Shown piece after piece: positions 11,486-22,964 of a DNA stretch of 64,000 nucleotides (the stretch's first letter is position 1; each line of letters starts with the position of its first letter). The stretch is from positions 128,551,123-128,615,122 of the forward strand of contig JAIOJX010000004.1 of the NCBI GenBank assembly GCA_022376925.1. Reading direction: 5' to 3'. Below the pieces are notes generated by a model. It made no database searches, was not told where the DNA came from, and worked only from the letters and a program-made list of their open reading frames with translations. Made by a program: the position numbers and the translations under genes. This stretch comes from Tragulus kanchil. Lineage: Eukaryota; Chordata; Mammalia; Artiodactyla; Tragulidae.

Positions 11486-11523
11486 TTTGAGTTTTTCTAT
11501 AGGATGTTATAGAAAAACTCAAA
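11486..11523. other. Perfect 16-bp inverted repeat with 6-nt loop
   Basis: Left arm 11486-11501 (TTTGAGTTTTTCTATA), loop 11502-11507 (ggatgt), right arm 11508-11523 (TATAGAAAAACTCAAA). All 16 pairs are complementary. No known family recognised. Confidence 0.9.
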
Positions 11524-11824
11524 TGAAATTTTTGGTCAGTCTGATACTTCAAATAAAAATAATATTTTTCCTCTTACAGCTTGGGGAACCCAGTCACTTC
11601 ACGAAATATTTTATGAAAGCACTCTGAAAACTTCAATCATTTATCCATTAAATTATGCAATCAACAAATATTCATGAAATACCTACATTGTAGGTTTTCC
11701 TTATAAATAATGACTGGGACTAATGATTGTAAGTGTATAATTCTTAAACTCTATCTCTAACCTTAATCAGATTCTCTCTGTGGGTTTTCACTTCCTTCCT
11801 CAATGAAGCAGACATGGCTTGCGC

Positions 11825-11935
11825 TTCATTCATTGAGCACCTGTTTAGAATCAGCCACGGTTCTGGGCAGAGAGGGACACAGCAGTGAACCAGCTGGACA
11901 CAGTCCTGGTTCTTCAGGAGTTGATGTTCTGGTGA
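11825..11935 (+). repeat. L2 LINE 3' relic
   Basis: The order of blocks 'tgagcacctg', 'ggttctgggcagagaggga', 'cagcagtgaaccagctgga' and 'tcctggttcttcaggagtt' follows the L2 3' consensus. That consensus has a 'gtgccaggcactg' region followed by 'acagcagtgaacaa' and 'ctgccctcatgga'. Confidence 0.6.
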
Positions 11936-12059
11936 ACTTTCTGAAGTTCATATTCCTTTGTGTCTAAGCATGTTGAAACTTAAATTTCTTCAGGTTCCAC
12001 TAACAGTTATTAAGTTCAAACTTTCCCAGGATTTTTGACATACATGCCTTTTTCTCCCC

Positions 12060-12185
12060 AACAAAACCCTTGTGAAGTAAGCCTTGCTATCTTAATTTGT
12101 CCTAGATCACTCAGCTCTAATAAGTGGTAGAGTCAAAATTCAAACCTAGGTCTCCTAACTCCAGGTTTCATGCTCATTCTATGTC
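12060..12185 (+). repeat. MIR SINE relic
   Basis: 'gatcactcagctctaataag', 'tggtagagtcaaaattcaaa' and 'cctaggtctcctaactccag' match the MIR core and 3' part ('aaggtcacacagctagtaag', 'gagctgggattcgaacccag'). Confidence 0.7.
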
Positions 12186-12689
12186 TGTTTCTATCTTTTC
12201 TCCTTCACCTCAATTATGCAATGATCATTTCCAGGTAGCCACCTTTCCCTAACCCATGCATTTCCTGATATCTTCAGCCAGGTAGTCTTAATTCTAATTG
12301 TCATTAGTCCACTCTTCTCATTCCTCTTTCAACTCCCCATTTCAAGCTCCCAACGTCTCTGCATCTTGTGAATTTGTTTCTATTGAACATCCTTAGGTCT
12401 AGGCTCTTATATCTACTTAGACCTGCAGCTAGGACCAGAAAGCCCAATCAAGTGGTTGGCTCTTTCATCATGAAAATTCCTTGGCTTCCTCCAAAGTGGG
12501 TGAGTCCAACATGTGGGTCATTTTAAAGACATGGTTATATAATCAGTTTTTTATGTATATGTCTCAGAATAAAGTGCTCATATCTCCTGCTCCTTGGTAT
12601 TTGGTTAACAGACAGGTACTTTCATATGTACAAAGTGACATTATTGGGCAAATATACCCACTGTAATTTTATACAGCAGTGGGTTGGAA

Positions 12690-13072
12690 GTGACATAAAT
12701 GTCTTTTAATAGGAACTGGTTAGATAGGATGGCATATCCCTAGAATGGAACACTGTACAGAAAGGGGAAAAGTTCTGTATGTATTGATATAGGAAGAACT
12801 TTTAGATGATATGGTCAGGTTAAAATAGAAAGGTTCCAAAAATAAGTATAGTACCACATCTGTGTGGAAAATAAACATATCCCTGTTTATTTAAATGTAC
12901 AGAGAATACTTTTTGAAAAGATATACACGAAATAGATAATAGTGGTAATTTTCATAGAAACTGGGTTTCTAGAAGGCAGAGGAGAGAGAACTCACTTTTT
13001 CACAAGGTGATATTTTATGTTGTTTGGATATTGTATGCATTACATTATCCACTCAAACAACAAATAAAATCA
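12690..13072 (+). mobile_element. Old L1M-type LINE 3' end, sense
   Basis: 'ggaactggttagataggatg', 'ctagaatggaacactgtaca', 'tctgtatgtattgatatagg', 'atatacacgaaatagataat' and 'agtggtaattttcatagaaa' end in an A-rich 'caacaaataaaat'. This follows the 3' UTR layout of old mammalian L1M elements. No open frame is retained. Confidence 0.7.
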
Positions 13073-14555
13073 TAAAGTCAATTCTAAGTGTGCCATATCC
13101 TTCCTTGAAACTTCACTGTTGGGAACTTAAGAATGTAGCTATTTGGTTTTTCCTATGTGAAAGCCTGAAAGTCAAATGATATTGATGCAATAGATACTGA
13201 CAAGTGTCTTGAGGTTAAAAAAGAACTGCATATGTTACAGATGCGATTTTAGTTTGAATTTCTATCGTTATCAACCTCATTAAGCTTATAAACCCATTGC
13301 TTTCCAACAATGTACAAGTGAATACTGAGAACATCATTAGAAGCCCATTAAATTAGAATTGTGGAAAAATACTCTGTTAAATCAGGAAAAGAAAAGGAAA
13401 GAAAAAGCCATTTTTAGCTAAACTTATAATAAGAAGCATATGCTTAGCCACTGGTAATCACAGTTTTTTCACTTATTTAATTACCAAATTTGATGACCAC
13501 ATCAGAACTCTTCTTTTGCTTTAAAGCCAACTTAAAAAATAAATGTGCATTCTTTAGAAGTAATGGTTCTGCAGTGAAGGAAATATTAATTTTGAAAGGG
13601 GAGAGACAGAGCACTCTGGAGTGCTCCATGACTCACTGCAGTAAGTCTCCTGGTAAAGAGCTGCGTGCCTGGTGGGAAAATGAAAATGGTTCAGTAAAAG
13701 ATCACCGGCCTCTGCCACAGGAGACTTTGGGATTCAAACAACGGAGTGGAAGAAAGTCCTGAAGTGATGCCCACTGTATACTTCTGAGAAGAAACATTCA
13801 TCTGTAAACAACAAGCCTCTTATCTAGATACTTTGATTTTAAGGAAAATGACTTGATACAAAGGAGCTGGTCTTCCTTTTTTAAAGAATTTATCCAAATT
13901 TGGTAGGTTAAATACCAAGAAGCTATTTTTTTAGAATCCGAGTCATAGTATGAATGTTCCGTCTTTTGATCGATACTCTTTCAGGCTTGTCCTTGGTCCC
14001 CTTGTGCCTCCGAGATCTCCCATTGATGCTTCTGCCTTGCCCTGTGTCTGGTGAGGCCAGATGGTTCAGAAGAAATAACATGTGAGGGTCACAGCAGAGG
14101 GAACGAGCCCTGAACTGTTTTGAAGACTAAATCTGAAGGGGTCACATTCTCATTCTCACAAGGAGAGAATGTGTATGTGTTGGTCATTGATACTTTCACT
14201 TTTTAAATGTTTAGTAATTCTCTGTAGGCTAATTCCTGGACAGAGCATGATTCTGACCCGAGAAATATTTGTGGACACAGCAGGGTCGAGACCTGAAGCA
14301 GGGCTGTCTGCCCCAGCCGGGTATTAGGATTTTAGCCCCACTAAGTCAGCCTTGCAATCCCAGAGACTTCACTCCGCAGCAAACACACTTGCTCCATTTC
14401 AAATAGACCCCACATCCTGTCCCTTTCCGGCCTCCAGCAGTTATTCCTGTTCCAGTGGGCGCCAGAGGTAGACTGCGCACAGCAATCCAAGCGTTTGTTT
14501 TTAACTGTTTCCAAAGGCGGTGCCTCTCCTGTAGCCTGAGTTAGAAGTGAAAAGA
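13073..14555. other. Single-copy stretch, no gene seen
   Basis: Mostly AT-rich DNA. A 90-codon frame at 13490-13762 shows no recognisable domain, lies in repeat-poor DNA and has no clear splice context, so I do not call it. GC content rises toward 14.3-14.5 kb, where the next SINE begins. Confidence 0.5.
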
Positions 14556-14737
14556 ATCGGTAGTAGCGAACCCTCCTGGCAATGCACGGATCATAAGAGA
14601 CGCGGTTTGATCCCTGGAGGAGGGCGTGGCAACCCACTCCAGTGTTCTTGCCTGGAGAATCCCACGGACGGAGGAGCCTGGCGGGCTGCCGTCCATGGGG
14701 TCGCAAAGAATCAGACACGACTGACATGTTTTGACAA
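14556..14737 (+). mobile_element. Bov-A2-type SINE, degenerate head
   Basis: 'gcggtttgatccctggagg' is the B-box region. It is followed by 'ggcaacccactccagtgttc', 'ttgcctggagaatcccacgg' and 'ccatggggtcgcaaagaatc'. The tRNA-like head is poorly preserved. Antisense frames here are SINE-derived. Confidence 0.85.
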
Positions 14738-15397
14738 ACACACACGAGGCAGTGATGGAGCCCTGGAGAACGTGGTCCGGGTTCCCTGGAAATCATCACC
14801 CTGCAGCCTCACATCCATGTCTGGAGCCATCCCAGTACCTGCTCTCAGCTTCACCTCCAGTCCAGGGCTGAGTTCTCACCTCTTGTAATGCAAGGTGACA
14901 GAGTGAACTCTGGGGAAAGTACCTCGTTTCATTCCAGGCTAAGGAGAAAGGCCAAAGAGGTGGAAATGTAGCAGCAGCTGCTGACCCATTTACTCTCAGA
15001 AAGCATTTATTTCTTGGTGCCCACGCGCTTCTGAAAGGGTACTGTATTGGCGTCTACCCTGTACTAATGAGCCCCTTGACAAGTGGTTTCTGCTGCAGAG
15101 TAAAAGAAATCGCAGCCTTCATAGCCCAAGCATTGATTGATAGGATGATTTATTCCATTGCAGCAGTGTCCAGAAGAATACAAGAACTGGAGAGCTTTTA
15201 ATTTTTTACTGTTTCTTATGGGAGTTTAAATACCCATTCTTATTTAGAATTCAAGATGACAAAACCAACTCCAGGAAAATATGAATAGATTTCACTTACT
15301 TATATATTCATTTACTTTCTAAATCTATAACACATTAATCCATAATTATATGTATTATATATACTTAAGTTATAATTGAATAGATTTATATGATATG
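14738..15397. other. Single-copy stretch, no gene seen
   Basis: No exon, RNA or repeat family recognised. The last 150 bases are strongly AT-rich and lead into the inverted SINE pair. Confidence 0.5.
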
Positions 15398-15619
15398 TGT
15401 GCGTGCTTGGTCACTCAGTCATGTCTGACTCTCTGCAGTCCCGTGGACGTGTAGCCCACCAGGCTCCTCTGTCCATGGAATTTTCCAGGCAAGAACACTG
15501 GAGTGGGTTGCCATTTCCTCCTCCAGGGAATCTTCTCCACCCGAGGACTGAAGCCTCGTCTCTTGCATCTCCTGCATTGGCAGGCGGGTTCTTTGTCACT
15601 AGCCTCATCTGTGAAGCCC
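15398..15619 (-). mobile_element. Bov-tA SINE, antisense (left arm of inverted pair)
   Basis: From 'tgcttggtcactcagtcatg' through 'ccaccaggctcctctgtcc' and 'aagaacactggagtgggttg' to 'gtgaagccc'. Its head abuts the head of the next SINE across an 11-nt spacer. Confidence 0.9.
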
Positions 15620-15630
15620 TTATTTATTAT

Positions 15631-15838
15631 GGGCTTCCTTGGTGGCTCAGATGGTAAAGAATCGACCTGCCATACAGGACACCCAAGTTCGATCTCTGGG
15701 TCGGGAAGGTTTCCTGGAGAATGGAATGGCTACTCACTTCAGTATGCTTGCCTGGAAAATCCCATGGACAGAGGAGCCTGGTGGGCTACAGTCTATAGGG
15801 TCTGAAAGAGTCCGACATGATTGAGTGACTATCATGTT
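15631..15838 (+). mobile_element. Bov-tA SINE, sense (right arm of inverted pair)
   Basis: 'gggcttccttggtggctcag' head, 'agttcgatctctgggtcgg' B-box region, then 'tgcttgcctggaaaatccc' and 'gagcctggtgggctacagtc'. The start of duplication E (15707) cuts it, giving a partial copy at 16814-16944. Confidence 0.9.
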
Positions 15839-16544
15839 CACTTTCAATATATATTTTAGATTTCACTTAATAATTACACTATTGCCTGTTACTACATTCA
15901 TAGCCTAAAAATCATTCCATTGACACTTTTTCAGAAAACCGAGTGGAAATATTTTCCTAATTCTGCTTTAAGTAAGTGATGTAGGCAGACAGCCTGAGTT
16001 TCCCTGCAGTCATTAGAAAGCACAGCAGACGTATTTTAAATATGTATGACGTGTACACGATAAACACCCACAGAACATGCTGCACCAAACGCAGATCCGA
16101 CTTTTCTGGCCTTGGAGGAGTTTGGGTCAAGGTCAAATGCTCATGCTACATTTGGGGGCAGGGGTCGTTGGTGCACAACGCCTGGCTGTGTGTCCACCGG
16201 ACCTGCCGGCTCTCTCAGGAGCGGGAAGCCATGCTGCAGAAGCAGCCGCTCTCAGTTATTCAGGGGCTGATGGTTCAGCTTTTGAATTATCCAAAACCTC
16301 CAGGCTGTTTCCTTCTTCCCCTTCATTAGGACTGCCCCAAGAAGGTGAGGTTGTAATCTAGGATTTTACCTCTTTATAAGTAGTAGGGCAGGTATTGGAA
16401 ACCACAGGGCATGAAGGAGAGGAAGAGAGACCACTAGCTATTCTTTATGATTATTTTCACTGAAACTGATTCATCATTATAGCCAGTAAGCGAATGTTTC
16501 CCACACATACCAAACAACCGACAGTCTTCAGAGCACTTTCTTTT

Positions 16545-16635
16545 ACCTTTTCCCTCCCCTTCTCTTCCCCTACTGCCTCCCCGTTCCCTCTTTTTCTTCT
16601 TCTCTCTCCCTCCTCCTTCCTTCTTTTTCTTTACT
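16545..16635 (+). repeat. Polypyrimidine tract
   Basis: About 90 nt almost wholly C and T ('ccctccccttctcttcccct', then 'ctttttcttcttctctctcc'). Repeated at about 17652-17742 by duplication E. Confidence 0.85.
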
Positions 16636-16737
16636 GCTCAGAAGCTTCCTTCAATGTCCTTTTTCTCATTTACAAATTCTATAGGCTCATTTACTCCCTC
16701 TAGCTTGACCCTCACCAGAAAGCCAGGATCTCCCTGC

Positions 16738-16807
16738 TTTACTTAAGCTTAAGTTCAGTGTCAGAGAGGCTGAGGAACTTGCCCAAGGCCACAACACTAA
16801 TAGCAGA
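16738..16807 (+). repeat. MIR-class relic (cut by duplication E)
   Basis: 'agagaggctgaggaacttgc' and 'ccaaggccacaacactaata' correspond to the MIR 'gaggttaagtgacttgccca' and 'aggtcacacagctagtaa' core. The full relic is seen at 17845-17960. Confidence 0.55.
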
Positions 16808-16813
16808 ATAGCC

Positions 16814-16944
16814 AGGTTTCCTGGAGAATGGAATGGCTACTCACTTCAGTATGCTTGCCTGGAAAATCCCATGGACAGAGGAGCCTGGTGGGCTACAGTC
16901 TATAGGGTCTGAAAGAGTCCGACATGATTGAGTGACTATCATGT
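16814..16944 (+). mobile_element. Partial Bov-tA SINE copy
   Basis: Repeats only the distal part of the SINE at 15631-15838, without its tRNA-like head. It is a product of the mid-element join in duplication E. Confidence 0.9.
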
Positions 16945-17844
16945 TCACTTTCAATATATATTTTAGATTTCACTTAATAATTACACTATTGCCTGTTACT
17001 ACATTCATAGCCTAAAAATCATTCCATTGACACTTTTTCAGAAAACCGAGTGGAAATATTTTCCTAATTCTGCTTTAAGTAAGTGATGTAGGCAGACAGC
17101 CTGAGTTTCCCTGCAGTCATTAGAAAGCACAGCAGACGTATTTTAAATATGTATGACGTGTACACGATAAACACCCACAGAACATGCTGCACCAAACGCA
17201 GATCCGACTTTTCTGGCCTTGGAGGAGTTTGGGTCAAGGTCAAATGCTCATGCTACATTTGGGGGCAGGGGTCGTTGGTGCACAACGCCTGGCTGTGTGT
17301 CCACCGGACCTGCCGGCTCTCTCAGGAGCGGGAAGCCATGCTGCAGAAGCAGCCGCTCTCAGTTATTCAGGGGCTGATGGTTCAGCTTTTGAATTATCCA
17401 AAACCTCCAGGCTGTTTCCTTCTTCCCCTTCATTAGGACTGCCCCAAGAAGGTGAGGTTGTAATCTAGGATTTTACCTCTTTATAAGTAGTAGGGCAGGT
17501 ATTGGAAACCACAGGGCATGAAGGAGAGGAAGAGAGACCACTAGCTATTCTTTATGATTATTTTCACTGAAACTGATTCATCATTATAGCCAGTAAGCGA
17601 ATGTTTCCCACACATACCAAACAACCGACAGTCTTCAGAGCACTTTCTTTTACCTTTTCCCTCCCCTTCTCTTCCCCTACTGCCTCCCCGTTCCCTCTTT
17701 TTCTTCTTCTCTCTCCCTCCTCCTTCCTTCTTTTTCTTTACTGCTCAGAGGCTTCCTTCAATGTCCTTTTTCTCATTTACAAATTCTATAGGCTCATTTA
17801 CTCCCTCTAGCTTGACCCTCACCAGAAAGCCAGGATCTCCCTGC

Positions 17845-17960
17845 TTTACTTAAGCTTAAGTTCAGTGTCAGAGAGGCTGAGGAACTTGCCCAAGGCCACA
17901 ACACTAATAGCAGAGATGAGATCTAAATGCAGGCTTGGTATCATTTAGATATGATCGGCT
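17845..17960 (+). repeat. MIR-class relic
   Basis: Same relic as 16738-16807, continuing into 'gagatgagatctaaatgcag', which matches the 'gggattcgaacccag' region of MIR-type repeats loosely. Confidence 0.5.
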
Positions 17961-18384
17961 TCTGTTGACCAGAGCCATCCCATGCAAAATAGCATAACCC
18001 TTAACTGCTGGCTAACAGTGAGGGGGCCATGTGTGGGTTCATGCTGAGTGATAACTTTCTGCATTAAAGGTAGGCTGACCTTAAGCTATTTTCATCCCAT
18101 AGCATTCACTGTCTGGGAAATACTCAGAAATCTAGATGTGGTGTGAACGGGAAGACACAGATGGTAAACATTGTTGCCTCTGACACGAGCGGTGAAGGGA
18201 CAGCTGAGGCAGAAATCCACACTAGAACATGTGCTCTTTGAATCTGATGAAAACCTACTGTTAAAGATCACAGTCCTTCCCTTTAGCTTTGTAGATTTTG
18301 AGGGCCACCTTACTCCAGACCTCTCCAAGTTTGGAAACTTCAGAGTTATTTATCTTATGCAAGTGTGGAGTTTAAAAATATCAA
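17961..18384. other. Single-copy stretch, no gene seen
   Basis: Two overlapping short frames run in opposite directions (18092-18328 and 18171-18392), with no domain or context. I treat them as chance. Confidence 0.4.
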
Positions 18385-18816
18385 CAGGATGAAGCAAGAA
18401 TAATTAAACGGGGTTGAGTTGCCCAGCACTGTGCCAGGCACACAGCGGCAGCCCACCAGCCTAGCTGCTACACTGCCATTATCATTGTCAGGATCATTCT
18501 GCTTTTCTGCTTGTTATGAAAAAGCCAAGCTCTATTTCTTTCCTTTGCCTCTTATATGACATACAAATACTTTAACTGAAATCTTGTATTTTATTATTAA
18601 AGATTAGTGTGGTTTGGCTATATATCCCCCCATACAAACTGTTTTTGGTGTTAAAAAAGCAAAACTTAAAATTAAAAAAGAAAAGATTAGTGTGGTGACT
18701 GATGGTCATCACTGAACCAACTTTCATAAAAAGTCGATTGTGCTCTAAATCCCAGTGGTTAGATACTTCAACTAGAGTTGCCACTAAATATACCAATGGA
18801 TTGTCATAGAGGTAGC

Positions 18817-18930
18817 AGACGTTACTGTTTAACTGCTAAGTTGTGTCCGACTCTTTTGAGACCCCATGGACTGAAGGAAATGGCAACCTACTCCAGTATC
18901 CTTGCCTGAGAAATTCCATGGACTGAAAGA
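18817..18930. mobile_element. Rearranged (partly inverted) Bov-tA SINE fragment
   Basis: The first part, 'gttgtgtccgactcttttga', 'gaccccatggactg', is antisense. The next part, 'aaggaaatggcaacctactc', 'cagtatccttgcctgagaaa', 'ttccatggac', is sense. Two pieces of one SINE family are therefore joined in opposite orientation. Copy at 19935-20048. Confidence 0.8.
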
Positions 18931-18966
18931 GAGGCATTATTACAGAGCCATAAATTATGCCAATCA

Positions 18967-19025
18967 ATGTACTTTCTTTCCTTTCTCCCTCCTTCTTCCT
19001 CCTTTCCTTCCTCTCTCCACCCACC
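18967..19025 (+). repeat. Polypyrimidine tract
   Basis: 'ctttctttcctttctccctc' and following bases are almost wholly C and T. The reverse strand gives a Lys/Arg/Glu-rich frame that is only low complexity. Copy at 20085-20143. Confidence 0.85.
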
Positions 19026-19934
19026 ATAATGGCTCACAGTATGTCACAGCTAAATACCTTGAAAGATAAAACAGAAAGCAACTGTGAACAGTAATCAGAT
19101 TTGTAAACAATGGTTTGGTTGATGCTTTGTTTCTCTGTCCTGTACTTGTTTATGATTGTGGTCCCCACTGGCATTTGAAGGAGGAAAACCACTCCCCCAA
19201 ATCTTCCCCACGCCTGCCCTTCCTCCACTGGGAATTTTATTGGGAACTGTCCTCTCTTTTCCCAGAACTCTCTTTAAAAAAAGGCAAACAGTCCTGGGAA
19301 GGGTGACAGTTAAGCCCTTATAGCTTGGTACAGAGGATTTTGATGCTTTGATGCTTTCTCTTTGATCTGATTAACCAGAATACTTTGAGAACACAGAATA
19401 AAGAGATGAGGAGGTAGAAGAAATGGTGAAGGACTTGATGCGGTAGAGATTTCTAAAGATGAGCATTATCTACCTCACTATTTGATGCCCATCATAGGTC
19501 AGGATGAAGCAGGGAAATAAATTAAACGGGGTTGAGTTGCCCAGCACTGTGCCAGGCACACAGCGGCAGCCCACCAGCCTAGCTGCTACACTGCCATTAT
19601 CATTGTCAGGATCATTCTGCTTTTCTGCTTGTTATGAAAAAGCCAAGCTCTATTTCTTTCCTTTGCCTCTTATATGACATACAAATACTTTAACTGAAAT
19701 CTTGTATTTTATTATTAAAGATTAGTGTGGTTTGGCTATATATCCCCCCATACAAACTGTTTTTGGTGTTAAAAAAGCAAAACTTAAAATTAAAAAAGAA
19801 AAGATTAGTGTGGTGACTGATGGTCATCACTGAACCAACTTTCATAAAAAGTCGATTGTGCTCTAAATCCCAGTGGTTAGATACTTCAACTAGAGTTGCC
19901 ACTAAATATACCAATGGATTGTCATAGAGGTAGC

Positions 19935-20048
19935 AGACGTTACTGTTTAACTGCTAAGTTGTGTCCGACTCTTTTGAGACCCCATGGACTGAAGGAAATG
20001 GCAACCTACTCCAGTATCCTTGCCTGAGAAATTCCATGGACTGAAAGA
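19935..20048. mobile_element. Duplicate copy of rearranged SINE fragment
   Basis: Repeat of 18817-18930 via duplication F. Confidence 0.8.
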
Positions 20049-21216
20049 GAGGCATTATTACAGAGCCATAAATTATGCCAATCAATGTACTTTCTTTCCT
20101 TTCTCCCTCCTTCTTCCTCCTTTCCTTCCTCTCTCCACCCACCATAATGGCTCACAGTATGTCACAGCTAAATACCTTGAAAGATAAAACAGAAAGCAAC
20201 TGTGAACAGTAATCAGATTTGTAAACAATGGTTTGGTTGATGCTTTGTTTCTCTGTCCTGTACTTGTTTATGATTGTGGTCCCCACTGGCATTTGAAGGA
20301 GGAAAACCACTCCCCCAAATCTTCCCCACGCCTGCCCTTCCTCCACTGGGAATTTTATTGGGAACTGTCCTCTCTTTTCCCAGAACTCTCTTTAAAAAAA
20401 GGCAAACAGTCCTGGGAAGGGTGACAGTTAAGCCCTTATAGCTTGGTACAGAGGATTTTGATGCTTTGATGCTTTCTCTTTGATCTGATTAACCAGAATA
20501 CTTTGAGAACACAGAATAAAGAGATGAGGAGGTAGAAGAAATGGTGAAGGACTTGATGCGGTAGAGATTTCTAAAGATGAGCATTATCTACCTCACTATT
20601 TGTCCCATGCCCATCATAGCTCTGAGCTCAGGAACTCTGCAATACCGCTGCCTGAACAATGCCAAATGCAACTTCTGATCCTCTCAGACCAGCTGACTTC
20701 TACAAAGAAGCTTTCCATAGGACCATCACATAAACAAACAAGTGGGTTTAGGGCAAGTGACTCAAGCCAGACTCTCGCAACTTCCCACAGCAATGCTACC
20801 AGCCTGCAGCCTCTGTGCACACACGGTCTGTCCTTGCTCCAGTCAATCACAAAGGTTTCCCTGTTCCTATGAAAGACCAATCTCATCTGTGCTTGGCTCT
20901 CTCCTCCCTCACCTTCTCAAGGTCTTTACTCCCGTGACTCTTTCTTTTTTCTTCTCTGTCTGCACTCCTCCACCCCACCTGCTCTATTTGTTTATTCCCC
21001 TCCACATGCCCTAAGCTCATGTAAGCCTGCCAGTCTCTCCTGGTTCTCCTGCCAGTTGGCATCTCCTTCTTGGCCTGTTTTGTCAGCTCCATCATTTCTT
21101 CCAGTTCTCCAAACAGAGGCTGTCGAGGGCTTTGCCTCTACCCATCTGATCTTCCCAACTATCCTTCTCTCCCTGACCTCAACCAGCGCTCCCTGGCTTT
21201 AAATAGCATCAATGAG

Positions 21217-21388
21217 GACTTCCCTGGTGTTCCAGTGACTAACACTCCATGCTCCCATCACAGCGGGCCTGGGTTCGATCCCTGGTCAGGGAACTAAAGT
21301 CCACATGCTGAAACTAAAAAGAAAAGATCCTACATGCCACAACTAAAACTCAGTACAGTCAAGTAAATAAAGACAATAAATAAATATG
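21217..21388 (+). mobile_element. CHR-type SINE
   Basis: 'gacttccctggtgttccagt' head, 'gggttcgatccctggtcag' B-box region, 'gaactaaagtccacatgctg', and an A-rich tail with 'aataaataaa'. Copy at 22350-22521. Confidence 0.85.
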
Positions 21389-22349
21389 TAAATAGCCTTC
21401 CTGTGCTAATGATGCATGTATTTACATTTCGAGCCTTGACCTCTCTCCTCAATGCCACAGTCCTTCTTTGGACGTGATAAATTCATTCCTTATGGAACTG
21501 TCCTCTCTTTTCCCAGAACTCTCTTTAAAAAAAGGCAAACAGTCCTGGGAAGGGTGACAGTTAAGCCCTTATAGCTTGGTACAGAGGATTTTGATGCTTT
21601 GATGCTTTCTCTTTGATCTGATTAACCAGAATACTTTGAGAACACAGAATAAAGAGATGAGGAGGTAGAAGAAATGGTGAAGGACTTGATGCGGTAGAGA
21701 TTTCTAAAGATGAGCATTATCTACCTCACTATTTGTCCCATGCCCATCATAGCTCTGAGCTCAGGAACTCTGCAATACCGCTGCCTGAACAATGCCAAAT
21801 GCAACTTCTGATCCTCTCAGACCAGCTGACTTCTACAAAGAAGCTTTCCATAGGACCATCACATAAACAAACAAGTGGGTTTAGGGCAAGTGACTCAAGC
21901 CAGACTCTCGCAACTTCCCACAGCAATGCTACCAGCCTGCAGCCTCTGTGCACACACGGTCTGTCCTTGCTCCAGTCAATCACAAAGGTTTCCCTGTTCC
22001 TATGAAAGACCAATCTCATCTGTGCTTGGCCATTTCCTCCCTCACCTTCTCAAGGTCTTTACTCCCGTGACTCTTTCTTTTTTCTTCTCTGTCTGCACTC
22101 CTCCACCCCACCTGCTCTATTTGTTTATTCCCCTCCACATGCCCTAAGCTCATGTAAGCCTGCCAGTCTCTCCTGGTTCTCCTGCCAGTTGGCATCTCCT
22201 TCTTGGCCTGTTTTGTCAGCTCCATCATTTCTTCCAGTTCTCCAAACAGAGGCTGTCGAGGGCTTTGCCTCTACCCATCTGATCTTCCCAACTATCCTTC
22301 TCTCCCTGACCTCAACCAGCGCTCCCTGGCTTTAAATAGCATCAATGAG

Positions 22350-22521
22350 GACTTCCCTGGTGTTCCAGTGACTAACACTCCATGCTCCCATCACAGCGGG
22401 CCTGGGTTCGATCCCTGGTCAGGGAACTAAAGTCCACATGCTGAAACTAAAAAGAAAAGATCCTACATGCCACAACTAAAACTCAGTACAGTCAAGTAAA
22501 TAAAGACAATAAATAAATATG
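22350..22521 (+). mobile_element. Duplicate copy of CHR-type SINE
   Basis: Repeat of 21217-21388 via duplication G. Confidence 0.85.
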
Positions 22522-22964
22522 TAAATAGCCTTCCTGTGCTAATGATGCATGTATTTACATTTCGAGCCTTGACCTCTCTCCTCAATGCCACACTTGTATC
22601 CTTCTTTGGACGTGATAAATTCATTCCTGTGTGGATGACTAATAGGATCTCAAAAGAGGACTGACTGATTTCTACACTGAAATCCAAAACTATGGATTTC
22701 TCTATCTCCCTAGTCCAAAGGAGTTCCTTCCTCCATCTTAACTACCTCAGGAAATGGCTCTCTTTGGGGTACCCTGTCAGCTCTCCTTCCAGAGCACACC
22801 TGATCTATCACTTACCTTTATCACTGCTGTTGACACCTTTGTCCACACCATCATAATTTTTCCCTAAAATAACCTCTGAGAGCCGTCCCAGATTCTATGT
22901 TTGTCTACACAACTCCATTCTTCATAAGCCTGTCAGAATTATCTTTTAAAATAATAATGTCCTG

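Larger units (their letters stand above)
10761..12060. other. Single-copy non-coding stretch with an L2 relic
   Basis: No supportable exon. It contains an L2-like block at about 11825-11935 ('cattgagcacctgtttagaa', 'gggacacagcagtgaaccag', 'tcctggttcttcaggag'), which matches the L2 3' region in sense. It also contains a perfect short hairpin at 11486-11523. The rest is unassigned AT-rich DNA. Confidence 0.6.
15707..17914. repeat. Tandem duplication E (~1.11 kb unit, 2 copies)
   Basis: Copy 1 is 15707-16807 and copy 2 is 16814-17914, offset 1107, with filler 'atagcc' at 16808-16813. The left breakpoint is in the middle of a SINE and the right one in a MIR-like relic. The copies are practically identical (one A/G change near 16640 versus 17747). 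Confidence 0.95.
18385..20619. repeat. Tandem duplication F (~1.12 kb unit, 2 copies)
   Basis: Copy 1 is 18385-19497 and copy 2 is 19500-20619. Near the join the copies disagree ('caagaataattaaac' versus 'cagggaaataaattaaac', and 'tttgatgcccatc' versus 'tttgtcccatgcccatc'). They are otherwise near-identical. Confidence 0.95.
20361..22628. repeat. Tandem duplication G (~1.13 kb unit, 2 copies)
   Basis: Copy 1 is 20361-21490 and copy 2 is 21494-22628, offset 1133. It overlaps duplication F, so 20361-20619 occurs a third time from 19243. Copy 1 has lost a few bases just before the join ('ccacagtcc' versus 'ccacacttgtatcc'). Confidence 0.95.

Noticed and set aside
14341..14799. A 152-codon antisense open frame and the overlapping 113-codon sense frame
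   Set aside because: Both run through a Bov-A2-type SINE. The translated text carries standard SINE-derived strings such as those from 'cctggagaatccc' and 'ggggtcgcaaagaatc'.
18836..19027. A short basic, Lys/Arg/Glu-rich frame on the minus strand
   Set aside because: Its composition comes from the C/T-rich tract at 18967-19025 and an adjoining SINE fragment.
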